NCBI GenBank assembly: GCA_013822735.1
Contig: PNKZ01000003.1
Location: 1 to 64,000, forward strand
Reading direction: 5' to 3'
Source: Pirellula sp.
GTDB lineage: Bacteria > Planctomycetota > Planctomycetia > Pirellulales > PNKZ01
DNA: 64,000 bases
Of this stretch, positions 51,533-61,869 are shown piece by piece (position 1 is the first letter of the stretch; the number at the start of each line of letters is the position of its first letter). The translations under genes were made by a program, and so were the position numbers. The notes beneath the pieces are model-generated. The model had not been told where the DNA came from, did not search any database, and saw only the letters and a program-made list of their open reading frames with translations.

Positions 51533-52981
51533 CTACTTACCGATCTTCGACTTCAAATACTCGACCGCCTTCGCAAGTTGCGGGTCGGCCGAATCGCCGG
51601 ACGGGGATTCGTCGTCATCCGGCGACACATGCGTCGGCGCACGCGTATCGGAGCTCTTCAGGGGCGGGCCGCCCCCCGTCGGAACCGTCGGCTTCGGCGG
51701 CGCCGGCTCGGGAGTTCCGGTTGGCGTGGCCGCAGCGACGGGGTGAGCAGGCTTTTCGCCGGGTCGCCGCAAAACATCGCGTTCGCGACGGTGGCGTAAG
51801 AGGTCGATCAATTGCTTCTCGTCGAGTTTTACTTCGTACCCCTTGTCCGGTTGCACGCCCCACTTCTCCTCTTCCTTCGCACCTTTGGCACGATGGATAT
51901 TCTCGTTGCTCGGGCGCCAGTAGCTGGCGATGGTGAGCCGCATCATGCTCTTGCCGTTTTCGAGGCGAATCGGAGTTTGCACCGTTCCCTTGCCGTAGGA
52001 GCGTTCGCCGACGACGATCGCGCGATGATGATCTTGGAGGCAAGCCGACACGATTTCGCTTGCACTGGCGCTGTATTGGTTCACGAGCACCGCCATGGGC
52101 CAATCGGTGTATTGCGCCGCTCCGGTCGCTTCGCGCCGTTCGCGTTCTCGGCCGCCCCGTTCGCGAATGGTAACGATGATGCCGGATGATACGAAGTAGT
52201 CGCACACTTTGTACGCCGCGTCGAGTAAGCCCCCCGGGTCGTTCCGCAGGTCGAGGATCAGCCCGCGAACGTTCTTGTCGCGGCACTGTTGCAAGGCGGC
52301 GCCGAGTTCGTCGACCGTCTTGTCGCCGAATTGCGTGATGCGGACGTAGCCGATCGCCGGATCGCTTTCGAGCGTGTAGTCCCACGTGCCGTCGGCGTTG
52401 CGGCGATCGCCGAGCACGGTGTCGACCTTGATCTTCGCGCGCACGAGCGTGAGCTCGTGCTCTTCGGTTTCGCCGCGATGGATCACGGTGAGCCGCACCG
52501 GTTCGCCAGGCTTTCCTTTGATGCGGTTGACGGCGTCGTCACTATCTGTGAAGTCTTCCGTTTTCTCGTCGTTGATCTTCGTGATGATGTCGCCGGCCAT
52601 GATGCCGGCCTCGTAAGCCGGCGTGCCGACGATCGGGCTCATCACCGAAAGCGTCTTCGTTTCTCGATTCCAATTTACCTCGATGCCGATGCCGCCGAAC
52701 TCTTGGTGCAGCCCTTCGTCGAACTCGCGCGTTTCCTTGTAGCCGGAATAGCCGGAGTACGGGTCGAGTTCTCCGGTCATGCCGCGCATGGCGCCTTCGA
52801 ACAGTTTCCGCTCGTCGACGTTGTCGGCGTAGAGATAGTGCTCGCGGATCTCCGACATCGCGGTCTTGAAGACGTCGAACATCGGTTCGTAATGCGTGCG
52901 ATTGGCGCTGTCGGCTTTGTGATAGCTGACGAACGACACGGCCAGCACGCACACCAAGAGATAAAGATTGCGACGCGGCAT
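51533..52981 (-). CDS. C-terminal processing peptidase (S41, CtpA-like)
   Basis: 482 residues from ATG 52981, giving an N-terminal membrane/signal segment (NLYLLVCVLAVSFVSY). The order is N-terminal helices, PDZ domain (GGIGIEVNWN..., GIMAGDIITKINDE), then the S41 core with the Ser in YSASASEI (about residue 304) and the Lys in SYGKGTVQT (about 330), the Ser-Lys dyad. The C-terminal tail is Pro/Thr-rich and probably disordered. Degrades or trims periplasmic proteins from their C-termini. Confidence 0.92.
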   Translation of the reverse strand: MPRRNLYLLVCVLAVSFVSYHKADSANRTHYEPMFDVFKTAMSEIREHYLYADNVDERKLFEGAMRGMTGELDPYSGYSGYKETREFDEGLHQEFGGIGIEVNWNRETKTLSVMSPIVGTPAYEAGIMAGDIITKINDEKTEDFTDSDDAVNRIKGKPGEPVRLTVIHRGETEEHELTLVRAKIKVDTVLGDRRNADGTWDYTLESDPAIGYVRITQFGDKTVDELGAALQQCRDKNVRGLILDLRNDPGGLLDAAYKVCDYFVSSGIIVTIRERGGRERERREATGAAQYTDWPMAVLVNQYSASASEIVSACLQDHHRAIVVGERSYGKGTVQTPIRLENGKSMMRLTIASYWRPSNENIHRAKGAKEEEKWGVQPDKGYEVKLDEKQLIDLLRHRRERDVLRRPGEKPAHPVAAATPTGTPEPAPPKPTVPTGGGPPLKSSDTRAPTHVSPDDDESPSGDSADPQLAKAVEYLKSKIGK

Positions 52982-53273
52982 GGTTTTGCTTTTTAAGGAA
53001 GAGAACGACGCCGAAGTTTCCGTCTCGCGGCCATTCGGGCTTAGCCCGGGCGTCCACACCCGGAAGTCGAAGTCGGTCGGAAGCGGACGAAAACCATCGT
53101 ATCCGTACGCCGCGGGAGGCGAAAGCAGCACGCTTGCAGGGGGGCGCGAGCTTGACGCACCCTGTTGCGCCCCTCAACATGAACCGGCGGCGCCGATTTT
53201 CGCCGTCGTAGCAGTCCGACGAAACTTCGCCGGCCGGTCGCGGGTACCCGTTTTTGCCAAGGAATCAACCGGC

Positions 53274-54026
53274 ATGCATTCGTTTTCACTACAACCGCTT
53301 TTCGTGGCCGTAGCCCTCGTATTGTTGCGGGGCGACGCCGCAAAATCGCAAGCGATCGGCGGCCCCGCGCAAACAGGTAATTCGGCGGCGACGACGCCCG
53401 ACAAGATCCCGCCGGGGCTCGAGTTCTATAAAGGGCGCGAGATTGCCCAAACCATGCACTATGCCGGTGCGCCGTGGCTAACGCGCGAGTCGCGCGATCG
53501 TGAGGAAGATTGCAACAAGCTCCTCAAAGAACTGAAGCTGCAGCCGGGGCAAACCGTTTGCGATATGGGTTGCGGCAACGGCTTCTACACCATGCGTATC
53601 GCCAAACGCATCGGCGCGAAGGGATTGATTTACGCGGTCGACATTCAGCCCGAGATGCTGAGCATGCTCAGCGAGCGGGTAAAAGCGGACCGTGTGCACA
53701 ACGTCAAGCTACTGTTGGGAACGGTCGTCGATCCGCAATTGCCGGCAGATTCATGCGATGTCATTCTTTGCGTCGACGTGTACCACGAGTTTTCCCACCC
53801 GGAACAAATGCTGGCCGCGATGCGTAAGGCGCTGAAGCCGGCGGGCCGGCTCGTGCTCGTGGAATTTCGCGCCGAAGATCCGCAAGTGCCGATCAAGCCG
53901 GAGCACAAGATGAGCAAGGAACAGGTCCTCAAGGAGCTGCCCCCCAACGGCTTCAAGCTTGTCCAAGAGTTCGACGGACTCCCCTGGCAACACGCCATGT
54001 GGTTTGAGAAAGATGCATCAAAGTAG
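53274..54026 (+). CDS. Secreted class I SAM-dependent methyltransferase
   Basis: 250 residues from ATG 53274 with AAGGA upstream; longer upstream frames overlap the divergent protease start. Hydrophobic N-terminus (LFVAVALVLLRG) looks like a signal peptide. Motif I VCDMGCGNGFYT binds SAM, then IYAVDIQPEMLSML and VILCVDVYHEFSHPEQML. Unusual for a methyltransferase to be exported; it may be a lipid or membrane-attached enzyme. The substrate is unknown. Confidence 0.85.
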   Translation: MHSFSLQPLFVAVALVLLRGDAAKSQAIGGPAQTGNSAATTPDKIPPGLEFYKGREIAQTMHYAGAPWLTRESRDREEDCNKLLKELKLQPGQTVCDMGCGNGFYTMRIAKRIGAKGLIYAVDIQPEMLSMLSERVKADRVHNVKLLLGTVVDPQLPADSCDVILCVDVYHEFSHPEQMLAAMRKALKPAGRLVLVEFRAEDPQVPIKPEHKMSKEQVLKELPPNGFKLVQEFDGLPWQHAMWFEKDASK

Positions 54027-54049
54027 TTTGTCACGATCTCCCATTTAGC

Positions 54050-54068
54050 CCCGGGGCTCGTCCCCGGG
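54050..54068. terminator. Short GC hairpin between methyltransferase and YiiX-like gene
   Basis: CCCGGGG / CCCCGGG with a five-base loop, 23 bases after the methyltransferase stop and ten before the next start. No T run, so termination is uncertain; it may also affect translation of the downstream gene. Confidence 0.4.
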
Positions 54069-54078
54069 AGAATCCGCC

Positions 54079-54738
54079 ATGCCATTTATCGAACAACACC
54101 GCCGACTGCTTGCAGTTGCCATGCTGCTCACGGCAACACTTTCGGGCTGCGCCAAGCCCGCCGCAGAGGAGTCGGTCGCAGCAGTCGCACCAAACGACTA
54201 CACGCCGCAACTCGGCGACATCCTCTTCCAATCGCTCCCGCATTCCCCGCTCATCGACGCGATTGAAGGAGCGACACACTCCAAGTACTCCCACTGCGGC
54301 ATCGTCGCGCCGGGAGGCAATGGCGGGTGGGTCGTGGTCGAGGCCAACGGTTCGGTAAAGGAAACCCGGCTCGACGCTTGGATCGCCCAAGGACGCGAAA
54401 AGGCTTACGCCGTCTATCGATACGATTCGCAATACACCGATAAGCTCCCCCAAGTCGTGGCTGCGGCCCGCGGTTTCCTCGGCAAGCCTTACGATATGCA
54501 CTACGCTTTTGGAGACGATGCACTGTATTGTTCGGAACTGATTTTCAAGGCCTTCAAGCAGGCCACGGGCGAGGAATGCGGCAAGATCGTCACGCTCGGC
54601 GACCTCGATTGGAAGCCGCACGAAACCGTAATTCGTTTCCTCGAACGAGGCGGATTGCCGCTCGAGCGGGAAATGATTACGCCGATCGATCTAGCGAATG
54701 CGAAGCAGTTGAAGCTCGTACTTAACCGAGGTCTGTAG
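54079..54738 (+). CDS. YiiX/YebB-like permuted papain-fold lipoprotein
   Basis: 219 residues. Signal with lipobox LSGC (lipidated Cys about residue 24). The permuted NlpC/P60 pattern is visible: GDILFQ at the start, THSKYSHCGIV (His), and later ALYCSELIFKAF (catalytic Cys), followed by LGDLDW. Family members are thiol hydrolases of lipids or peptidoglycan-like substrates; substrate undetermined. It is followed after 18 bases by a membrane protein. Confidence 0.8.
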   Translation: MPFIEQHRRLLAVAMLLTATLSGCAKPAAEESVAAVAPNDYTPQLGDILFQSLPHSPLIDAIEGATHSKYSHCGIVAPGGNGGWVVVEANGSVKETRLDAWIAQGREKAYAVYRYDSQYTDKLPQVVAAARGFLGKPYDMHYAFGDDALYCSELIFKAFKQATGEECGKIVTLGDLDWKPHETVIRFLERGGLPLEREMITPIDLANAKQLKLVLNRGL

Positions 54739-54756
54739 CAAACAGAGGGCTCTAAA

Positions 54757-55134
54757 ATGTCGCAAGCCGCGATGATGCCGGGCGCCGCGCATTCTGCGAA
54801 CGATGCCGCGCTTGCGCCGACCTTGAAGCAAGTCTTCTTCGCGTGGGAAAAGTTGCGCGTGTTATACGTGCTCGCGTTGGCCGCAGTGACGCTCTCGAGC
54901 ATTCCGCTCGAGGCGATGAAGCGGCTCGATGTTTGGATTGCCGTCGCCGTCTTGGCGATCGCCGCCAACGCCTGCTACTTCGCCGGACCGATCGCCGAAG
55001 TGTATCTTTGCTGGCTCGGTCTGCGTCGCAACATCGTCCGCACGGCGCTATTCGTCGGCGGCACGCTCTTCGCCGGGCTGCTAGCTTATGCGATGCTGCA
55101 AATGCCCCACGTCGCCATGCTGGTCGGCGGCTAA
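54757..55134 (+). CDS. Hypothetical membrane protein
   Basis: 125 residues with three hydrophobic helices (VLYVLALAAVTLSSIPL, WIAVAVLAIAANACYF, TALFVGGTLFAGLLAYAML). A WLGLRRNI segment lies between the second and third helix. No signal peptide beyond these helices. Function unknown; co-directional with the YiiX-like gene. Confidence 0.65.
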   Translation: MSQAAMMPGAAHSANDAALAPTLKQVFFAWEKLRVLYVLALAAVTLSSIPLEAMKRLDVWIAVAVLAIAANACYFAGPIAEVYLCWLGLRRNIVRTALFVGGTLFAGLLAYAMLQMPHVAMLVGG

Positions 55135-55300
55135 ATCGCGATTAAGTTTATTGCAGCGGGTGCCTGGGGCAGAACGAAGTGATGCCCCAGCCGACCGGGG
55201 CTTCGTCTGCGGCTCCAGCCCCAGCCACCCGATGCCAAACGCCTGCCGCCTGCCGCCTAGCGCCTGGCACTTTGCCGGTAAACTCCCCCTCCAGCCCGCA

Positions 55301-55329
55301 TTGTGAAGCCGGCGGGGTTTTCCTATACT
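55301..55329 (+). promoter_or_regulatory. Sigma70-type promoter upstream of cysD
   Basis: TTGTGA (55301-55306), 17-base spacer, TATACT (55324-55329), about 185 bases before the cysD start. It is the best promoter match in this gap; it would drive cysD and probably cysNC. The gap also holds a CCTGCCG-type short repeat. Confidence 0.5.
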
Positions 55330-55513
55330 GAAAAGTCTCCCAGGGAAGGCCACGGCGGGCCTGCGTCGAGCAGACGGAACTACCTATCCTGCAAGACCTT
55401 CTGTCTTCCATCGTCTTCCCGGGCTCATTCGTTTTTCCCGCCCAATGAGCGCGCCCCGGCGCGGCCTCGTTGCGTCGACAAGCCCGCAGACATTCGCCTC
55501 AGGCCCGCTAGCC

Positions 55514-56425
55514 ATGACCGACTCGTACACGCTGACGCACCTTCGGCAACTCGAAGCCGAGAGCATTCACATCTTTCGGGAAGTGGCCGCCGAGTTTGAA
55601 AACCCGGTGATGCTCTTCTCGCTGGGCAAGGATTCGATGGCCATGTTGCGCGTTGCGCAGAAGGCTTTCTATCCCGCGCCGCTGCCGTTTCCGCTGATGC
55701 ACGTGGATACGCTCTGGAAGTTCCGCGAGATGTATCGATTCCGCGATTGGCTTGCCAAGGAATACAACTTCAAGCTGATCGTCTACTCGAATCCGGACGG
55801 CATTCGTGACGGGATCAACCCCATTACGCACGGCAGCCAGAAGCATACGAACATCATGAAGACCGAGGCCTTGAAGCAGGCCCTCGACCTCCACAAATTC
55901 GACGCCGCGTTCGGCGGAGCCCGACGCGACGAAGAAAAATCGCGCGCGAAGGAGCGTGTCTATTCTTTCCGCGACAAGTTCCACGTGTGGGATCCGAAGA
56001 ACCAACGTCCGGAACTTTGGAACCTCTACAACGGCAAGGTCAACAAGGGGGAAAGCATCCGCGTGTTCCCCATGTCGAACTGGACCGAGCTCGACGTCTG
56101 GCAGTATGTGCACCTGGAAAACATTCCGCTCCCCGACTTGTATCTGGCGAAGGAACGGCCCGTCGTCCGCCGCGACGGTAACTTGATCATGGTCGACGAC
56201 GAGCGGATGCCGCTGAATCCGGGCGAAAAGCCGGAAATGAAGATGGTCCGCTTCCGTACGCTCGGTTGCTATCCGCTTTCCGGCGCCATCGAAAGCACGG
56301 CGACGACGCTCCCGGAAATCATCCAAGAAATGCTGCTGGCCAAGACCTCGGAACGCCAAGGCCGAGTAATCGATCACGACGAAGCCGGCTCGATGGAAGA
56401 GAAGAAACGACAAGGCTACTTCTAA
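55514..56425 (+). CDS. cysD: Sulfate adenylyltransferase subunit 2 (CysD)
   Basis: 303 residues from ATG 55514 (an upstream ATG at 55445 adds 23 unlikely residues). [15 protein letters not shown] is the PP-loop, [15 protein letters not shown] and [15 protein letters not shown] are family hallmarks, and the C-terminal RERQGR-like stretch ([25 protein letters not shown]) is typical. With the CysN GTPase it makes adenylyl sulfate from sulfate and ATP. The large subunit gene follows 210 bases downstream. Confidence 0.95.
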   Translation: MTDSYTLTHLRQLEAESIHIFREVAAEFENPVMLFSLGKDSMAMLRVAQKAFYPAPLPFPLMHVDTLWKFREMYRFRDWLAKEYNFKLIVYSNPDGIRDGINPITHGSQKHTNIMKTEALKQALDLHKFDAAFGGARRDEEKSRAKERVYSFRDKFHVWDPKNQRPELWNLYNGKVNKGESIRVFPMSNWTELDVWQYVHLENIPLPDLYLAKERPVVRRDGNLIMVDDERMPLNPGEKPEMKMVRFRTLGCYPLSGAIESTATTLPEIIQEMLLAKTSERQGRVIDHDEAGSMEEKKRQGYF

Positions 56426-56436
56426 ATCTATTTTTG

Positions 56437-56613
56437 ACCACGGAGGCACGGAGAACACGAAGCAAACAACGGATTGCAGATCGCAAATCGATAAGTGCAA
56501 CTTGCAAATTGACGGAAGCGATGCACCGGCTGCTTTCTTCAATTTGAAGTTTGCGATTTGCAATTACCAATTTGCAATCTTCAGGGTCTCCGTGTCCTCC
56601 GTGCCTCCGTGGT
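56437..56613. repeat. Inverted-repeat element inside the cysD-cysNC gap
   Basis: Perfect 17-base arms ACCACGGAGGCACGGAG (56437-56453) and its complement (56597-56613) flank ~140 bases that contain further half-palindromes (ATTTGCAATC, TTGCAAAT-type). The element fills most of the gap; no transposase is encoded. It looks like a MITE or dispersed palindromic repeat. Confidence 0.65.
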
Positions 56614-56635
56614 GAATCAAATCTGCGCGAAGCCA

Positions 56636-58576
56636 ATGCAAACTGAACAAGAGTTAATCGAACGCGACATCGAAGCCTATCTCGCCCAGCACGAGCGCAA
56701 GGAGCTGTTGCGCCTGCTCACCTGCGGGAGCGTCGACGACGGCAAGAGTACCCTCATCGGTCGATTGCTGCACGACTCCAAGATGGTCTACGAAGACCAA
56801 ATGGCGGCCGTGACGCGGGATAGCGCGAAGAAGAGCTCCGCCGGCGGCGAGGTGGATCTGTCGTTGCTCGTCGACGGGCTCAAAGAAGAGCGGATGCAAG
56901 GCATCACCATCGACGTCGCCTACCGCTACTTCTCCACGGCCAAGCGCAAGTTCATCATTGCCGACTGCCCGGGCCATGAGCAGTACACGCGCAACATGGC
57001 GACCGGCGCCAGCACTTGCAACCTGGCGATCATCCTGATCGACGCGCGCCACGGCGTGATGCAACAGACGCGCCGCCACAGCTTCATCGTGTCGCTGCTC
57101 GGCATCAAGCACGTGGTGATCGCCGTCAACAAGATGGACCTCGTCGACTTTTCGCAAGCGCGGTTCGAAGAGATCAAGCGCGAGTACACCGAGTTCGTCA
57201 CCAAACTCGAAATGGGGGACCTGACGTTCATTCCCGTTTCGGCTTTGAAGGGTGACAATGTCGTCGATGCCAGCACGAACATGCCCTGGTTCCAAGGGGG
57301 CACGCTCATGCACTACTTGGAAACCGTGCACATTGCCAGCGATCGCAACCTGATCGATTTCCGCTTGCCGGTGCAATACGTCAATCGCCCGAATCTCGAT
57401 TTCCGCGGCTTCTCCGGCACCATCGCCTCGGGCATCGTGCGCAAGGGCGACGAAGTGATTTCGATTCCCTCGGGCCGTAAGAGCCGTGTGGCCCGCATCG
57501 TCACCTTCGACGGCGACCTCGACGAAGCGTTCGCCCCGCAATCGGTCACGCTCACCCTCACCGACGAAATCGACTGCGGCCGGGGCGACATGCTCGTGCA
57601 TCCGGCCAACTTGCCGCGCGTCGACCGCTCGTTTGAAGCGATGGTCGTCTGGATGATCGACCAACCGCTCGCGCCGGGAAAGCAATATCTGATCAAGCAA
57701 GCGACTAAAGTGGCCCAAGGCACCTGCGAAGTGATGCGCTATCGGGTCGACGTCAATTCGCTCCATCGCCAAGAGGCGCCGGAGCTGAAGATGAACGAAG
57801 TGGGGCGCTGCAAAATTACGCTCACGTCCCCCGTCGCGTTCGATCCGTATCGCAAGAACCGCAACACCGGCGCGTTCATCTTCATCGACCGGCTGACGAA
57901 CGCCACGGTCGGCGCCGGAATGATCATCGATCGCGAAAGCACGCTCGGCGGCTTCGGGGCCGATCTCTGGGACGTCGTGGAAGCGGAGAATCGCAAGCCG
58001 CAAAGCGTCCATCCGGTCGAACTCGCCGAACGTACGACGCGGGCCGGCCACAACTCGGCGACTATCCTACTCACGGGCCTCACCGGCGCGGGCAAATCGA
58101 CGACTGCCTACGCCTTGGAACGCCGGCTCTTCGACGCCGACAAGAACGTTTATGTACTCGACGGCGAAAACATGCGCCACGGCATTTCGAAGGGGCTCGG
58201 CTTCTCGGCCTGGGAACGCTCGGAAAACCTGCGCCGCTCGATCGAAGTCGCCAAAATCCTGAACGACGCCGGCGTGATCAGCATCTGCGCTTTCCTGGCG
58301 CCGGATGAGGCCATCCGCGACAAGGCTCGCGAAACGGTCGGCGGCGATCGCTTCCTCGAGGTTTATCTGAAGGCTCCCGCCGACGTGCTTCGCAAGCGCG
58401 ACCCGGCCGGCATGTATGCGAAAGCCGATTCCGGCGAAATCGCGGAGTTCCCCGGCGTGTCGGCCAAGTACGACGAGCCGAAGAGCCCGGACCTGACGCT
58501 GGAAACGGACAAACTCACGACGGCCCAATGCGTCGACCAAATCATCGCGCTGCTGGAACGGCGCAAGCTGATTTAA
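56636..58576 (+). CDS. cysNC: Bifunctional CysN/CysC: sulfate adenylyltransferase subunit 1 and APS kinase
   Basis: 646 residues from ATG 56636. The N-terminal GTPase has GSVDDGKST (G1), [12 protein letters not shown] (G3) and NKMDLVD (G4), followed by EF-Tu-like beta domains. The C-terminal ~200 residues are APS kinase with [15 protein letters not shown] (P-loop) and [16 protein letters not shown]. The protein makes APS with CysD and then phosphorylates it to PAPS, so both steps of sulfate activation come from two genes. Fits a sulfatase-rich lifestyle. Confidence 0.95.
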   Translation: MQTEQELIERDIEAYLAQHERKELLRLLTCGSVDDGKSTLIGRLLHDSKMVYEDQMAAVTRDSAKKSSAGGEVDLSLLVDGLKEERMQGITIDVAYRYFSTAKRKFIIADCPGHEQYTRNMATGASTCNLAIILIDARHGVMQQTRRHSFIVSLLGIKHVVIAVNKMDLVDFSQARFEEIKREYTEFVTKLEMGDLTFIPVSALKGDNVVDASTNMPWFQGGTLMHYLETVHIASDRNLIDFRLPVQYVNRPNLDFRGFSGTIASGIVRKGDEVISIPSGRKSRVARIVTFDGDLDEAFAPQSVTLTLTDEIDCGRGDMLVHPANLPRVDRSFEAMVVWMIDQPLAPGKQYLIKQATKVAQGTCEVMRYRVDVNSLHRQEAPELKMNEVGRCKITLTSPVAFDPYRKNRNTGAFIFIDRLTNATVGAGMIIDRESTLGGFGADLWDVVEAENRKPQSVHPVELAERTTRAGHNSATILLTGLTGAGKSTTAYALERRLFDADKNVYVLDGENMRHGISKGLGFSAWERSENLRRSIEVAKILNDAGVISICAFLAPDEAIRDKARETVGGDRFLEVYLKAPADVLRKRDPAGMYAKADSGEIAEFPGVSAKYDEPKSPDLTLETDKLTTAQCVDQIIALLERRKLI

Positions 58577-58615
58577 TCGAATTGCGATCGTGCGCGGGCG
58601 GCTATACTACCCGCC

Positions 58616-60004
58616 ATGCATAACGAAGATATTACGAAGTCGCCGAACGTCTTGCCGCGCGTGCTGGGGCCGTTTGACGCGTGCATGATCGTCGTCGGCT
58701 CCGTGATCGGCAGCGGCATCTTTTTGAAGCCGGCGATCCTGGCCGCGAACCTGCCGAACTTCGGGCTCATCGTCGCCGTTTGGATCGGCGTCGGGCTCAT
58801 CACTCTTTGCGGTTGCTTGGCGCTGGCCGAGCTGGCCGCCATGTTGCCGCAAGCCGGCGGGCCGTACGTTTACTTGCGCGAGGCCTACGGCAAGTTGCCG
58901 GCTTTTCTTTGGGCCTGGACCGAATTTTGGGTCGTACGCACCGGCTCCATCGGTGCGCTGGCCGTGGCGACGGCCATTTACCTCGCTGAGTTTTCGCCCC
59001 TGGGTCGCGTCGGCCAAGAGATCGTCGCCATCGTACTCGTCGTCGGACTCTCGGCGGTGAACTATGTGAGTACGCGTTGGACCGCCCACGTGCAGAACGT
59101 CACATCGATCATCAAAGTCGGCTTCCTCGGACTCATCATCGTGGTGCCGTTTCTCATGGGGCGTGCCGATCCGGCTCTGCTCCAACCCATCTTTCCCAGC
59201 ACGTACGATGCATCGATTTGGACCGGCATCGCCGCGGCGTTGGTCGCCGTGCTGTGGGCGTATGACGGCTGGATCAACATCGGCCCCGTCGTCGAAGAAA
59301 TTCGTGAACCGCAGCGCAACGTGCCGAGAGCGCTGCTCTGGGGCATACTGCTCATCATGGCGATCTACGTCGCCGCGACGTTCGCCTACCATCTCGTATT
59401 GCCGCATCAACAAATCGCGATGAGCCAAGCACCCACGGCCGAACTCTTCGCCGCTTTGTTTAATCCTGATGCCGCTCGTTGGGTCGCACTCGGCGTAATG
59501 CTGTCGGCCTTCGGAGCGGTGAATTCCAATATGCTTACCGGCCCGCGCATTTACTTCGCCGTCGCGCGTGACGGGCTGCTGCCGCACTTCATGCAGAAAG
59601 TGCATGCCCGCTACGAAACGCCGCACAATGCCGTGCTCGTGCAATGCATTTGGACGGTGATGCTCATCGTCGCGGTGTTCCATTTCGGCGCGGCCTCGCC
59701 GCTCGACGCCTTTGACGCGCTGACGAACTACGTCATCTTCGGCGGATATTCGTTCTATGCGTTGGCGGTGTCGGCCGTGTTCACGCTCCGCCGGCTTCGC
59801 CCCGATCTGCCGCGTCCCTATCGCACCTGGGGTTATCCGGTCGTTCCGGCGATCTTTCTCGTCGCGTTCGTCGGCTTCTTAGTAAGCATGGCGGTTTCTT
59901 CTCCGCGGGCCTCGGCATGGGGTCTGGCGCTCATCGCCGCCGGTGTCCCCTGCTTCTATTGGATGCTCCGCCGCCGCGAGCGGCGTACGGCGGCCGCAGC
60001 CTAA
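58616..60004 (+). CDS. APC-family amino acid permease
   Basis: 462 residues with about twelve TM helices. VIVVGSVIGSGIFLKP in TM1 is the conserved substrate-binding region, and LPQAGGPYVYLREAYG and DGWINIGPVVEEI follow in later helices. Probably imports an amino acid or polyamine; substrate unknown. A TATACT box at 58603-58608 ends seven bases before the ATG, so the transcript may be leaderless. Confidence 0.9.
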   Translation: MHNEDITKSPNVLPRVLGPFDACMIVVGSVIGSGIFLKPAILAANLPNFGLIVAVWIGVGLITLCGCLALAELAAMLPQAGGPYVYLREAYGKLPAFLWAWTEFWVVRTGSIGALAVATAIYLAEFSPLGRVGQEIVAIVLVVGLSAVNYVSTRWTAHVQNVTSIIKVGFLGLIIVVPFLMGRADPALLQPIFPSTYDASIWTGIAAALVAVLWAYDGWINIGPVVEEIREPQRNVPRALLWGILLIMAIYVAATFAYHLVLPHQQIAMSQAPTAELFAALFNPDAARWVALGVMLSAFGAVNSNMLTGPRIYFAVARDGLLPHFMQKVHARYETPHNAVLVQCIWTVMLIVAVFHFGAASPLDAFDALTNYVIFGGYSFYALAVSAVFTLRRLRPDLPRPYRTWGYPVVPAIFLVAFVGFLVSMAVSSPRASAWGLALIAAGVPCFYWMLRRRERRTAAAA

Positions 60005-60224
60005 AGGTGTGCCGCTGCCGGACAAGCCGGTAGCGGCACACGGAAATGACCGTAGCCCGGCCGGATATTCGGTACGACCGACGCAAGCCGCAGTTTGCCG
60101 ATTTTCGGCGTCATGCAATTCCTTTGCGACCTAGGTTTCACACAGGCGTCGCCGGCGGCTTACCGCTGCGCGCGCATCGCCTTACAGCCTTGGTCTCGAA
60201 TTCATGCCGTAGGTTGCCGCACGT

Positions 60225-61742
60225 ATGCTCTCTACTTCCACGATGCTGTTGTTGTTGGGCATCTCCGCGTTTCAAGTCGCCGGAGGTTGCGCCGTCGGCT
60301 ATTGGCTCCGTTCGCGCCGCCGCTCGGTGTCGCAAACGTCCGACGCCCTGACGGCCCGACTTACCGACGCGCTGAAGCAATTGCAAACGCTGGCCGACGA
60401 CATCGGCACGGAAGCGGTCGGCCACGCCGAGCAGGTGAAAGCGGTTGCGCAATCGCTCAGCTGCGCAGCCGACGCCGACGTGGACAAGCTCCACCAAGCG
60501 CTCATCGAAGGGATGACGCAAATCGCCACGGCCAATAGCCGGCTGCAATCGCAGCTCACGCACGTCGAAACGCGGCTCGAGGAACAATCGCAGCAGCTCG
60601 AAACACAATTGGCCGATTCGCGACTCGACGTCCTCACGAGCGTTTCCAATCGCCGCGCTTTTGAAGAAGAACTCACGCGCCGGCTCGCCGAATGGCGCCG
60701 CCGTCCGACGCCGATCTCCATCCTGCTCGTTGATATCGACCACTTCAAGAAAATCAATCAAGCCCGCGGCGAAGCGGTCGGCGACGCCGTTTTGCGCGAC
60801 GTCGCGCGCGTCTTGCAGGCCGTGCTCCGCGAGATGGACTTCTTGGCGCGTTACGGCGGCGAAGAGTTCGCCGTGATTCTGCCGACGACCACGTTGCGCG
60901 ATGCCCGTCGCGCGGCGCAGCGTTCGCTGGAAGCTGTGGCGAATCACAATTTTGAATACGATCACGAATCGGTCGAAGTGACGATCAGTCTCGGCTTGGC
61001 CGAAGTGGTGCCGGGGGACGACGTCGAAACGATCGTCCGCCGCGCCGATGAGGCCTTGTACCTGTCGAAGGCGGCCGGACGCAATTGCGGCCACTTCCAC
61101 AGCGGCACGGACTTCCTCTCGCTCGAATCGCCGCGACTGCTCGAACATGCCGCCGAAGCCGGCCACGCAGCCGCGGCCTTGTCGACGGCCGCCGGCGCCA
61201 ATCTGCACGAACATGATGAGCCCGATCCGATGACGCTGCTGCCGACCGCCGCCGCATTCGCGCACGAGCTTCGCCGCCGCGTCCACCGCTGCCGCTCGGA
61301 AGGCCGAGCTCTCTCGTTGGTGCTGGTCGACGTCGACCGCCTCACGCAAATCAACGGCCACGACGGCCGCACCGCCGGCGATTTGGTGCTGCGTCGCACG
61401 GCCGAGATCCTCCGTAAACAATGTCGCCCGTGCGACTACGCGGCCCGCTACCACCAAGGGCAGTTTGCCCTGCTGCTCGACGGCGCTACGGCCGAAGAGG
61501 GGATTCGAGCGGCCGAGCAAATTCGCGCCGCCGTGCGCGAAGGAGCAGGCGACGCCGTGCAAAAGCCGATCGACGCCACGGTCAGTTGCGGCGTCGCGGA
61601 AGTCGCTTCGAACGATCGCAGCGTCTCCGTGGTGATGCGAGCCGGCGTTGCCCTGGCCGCGGCCAAATCGTCGGGCCGCGATTGCACGTTTGTCCACGAC
61701 GGCCACGCCGCCGAACCGGCCGACGGGACGCTTAGCGCGTAA
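60225..61742 (+). CDS. Double-GGDEF diguanylate cyclase-like protein
   Basis: 505 residues. N-terminal hydrophobic helix (LLLLGISAFQVAGGCAVGYWL), then a coiled region (about residues 45-135), then two GGDEF domains. The first has RYGGEEFAVILP (GGEEF, about residue 209), so cyclic di-GMP synthesis is likely. The second (FELRRRVHRCRSEGRALSL..., ARYHQGQFALLLDG) has HQGQF in place of GGDEF (about residue 407) and should be inactive, perhaps a GTP or c-di-GMP sensor. Not adjacent to any phosphodiesterase. Confidence 0.85.
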   Translation: MLSTSTMLLLLGISAFQVAGGCAVGYWLRSRRRSVSQTSDALTARLTDALKQLQTLADDIGTEAVGHAEQVKAVAQSLSCAADADVDKLHQALIEGMTQIATANSRLQSQLTHVETRLEEQSQQLETQLADSRLDVLTSVSNRRAFEEELTRRLAEWRRRPTPISILLVDIDHFKKINQARGEAVGDAVLRDVARVLQAVLREMDFLARYGGEEFAVILPTTTLRDARRAAQRSLEAVANHNFEYDHESVEVTISLGLAEVVPGDDVETIVRRADEALYLSKAAGRNCGHFHSGTDFLSLESPRLLEHAAEAGHAAAALSTAAGANLHEHDEPDPMTLLPTAAAFAHELRRRVHRCRSEGRALSLVLVDVDRLTQINGHDGRTAGDLVLRRTAEILRKQCRPCDYAARYHQGQFALLLDGATAEEGIRAAEQIRAAVREGAGDAVQKPIDATVSCGVAEVASNDRSVSVVMRAGVALAAAKSSGRDCTFVHDGHAAEPADGTLSA

Positions 61743-61869
61743 CGTGCTCACGCGCACTTCGGAAATTTGCGCGAAATCCCTGTAACGATGTTTCGTTTCG
61801 GGCATCGAATGGATTGGAGTCGCGGCGATCCACGGCTTCAGCGACTTGGAGCAGGGCCGCTTCATCGGT

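Noticed and set aside
52968-53273. N-terminal extension of the methyltransferase gene upstream of 53274
   Set aside because: It overlaps the start of the divergent protease and would bury the signal-peptide-like segment inside the protein.
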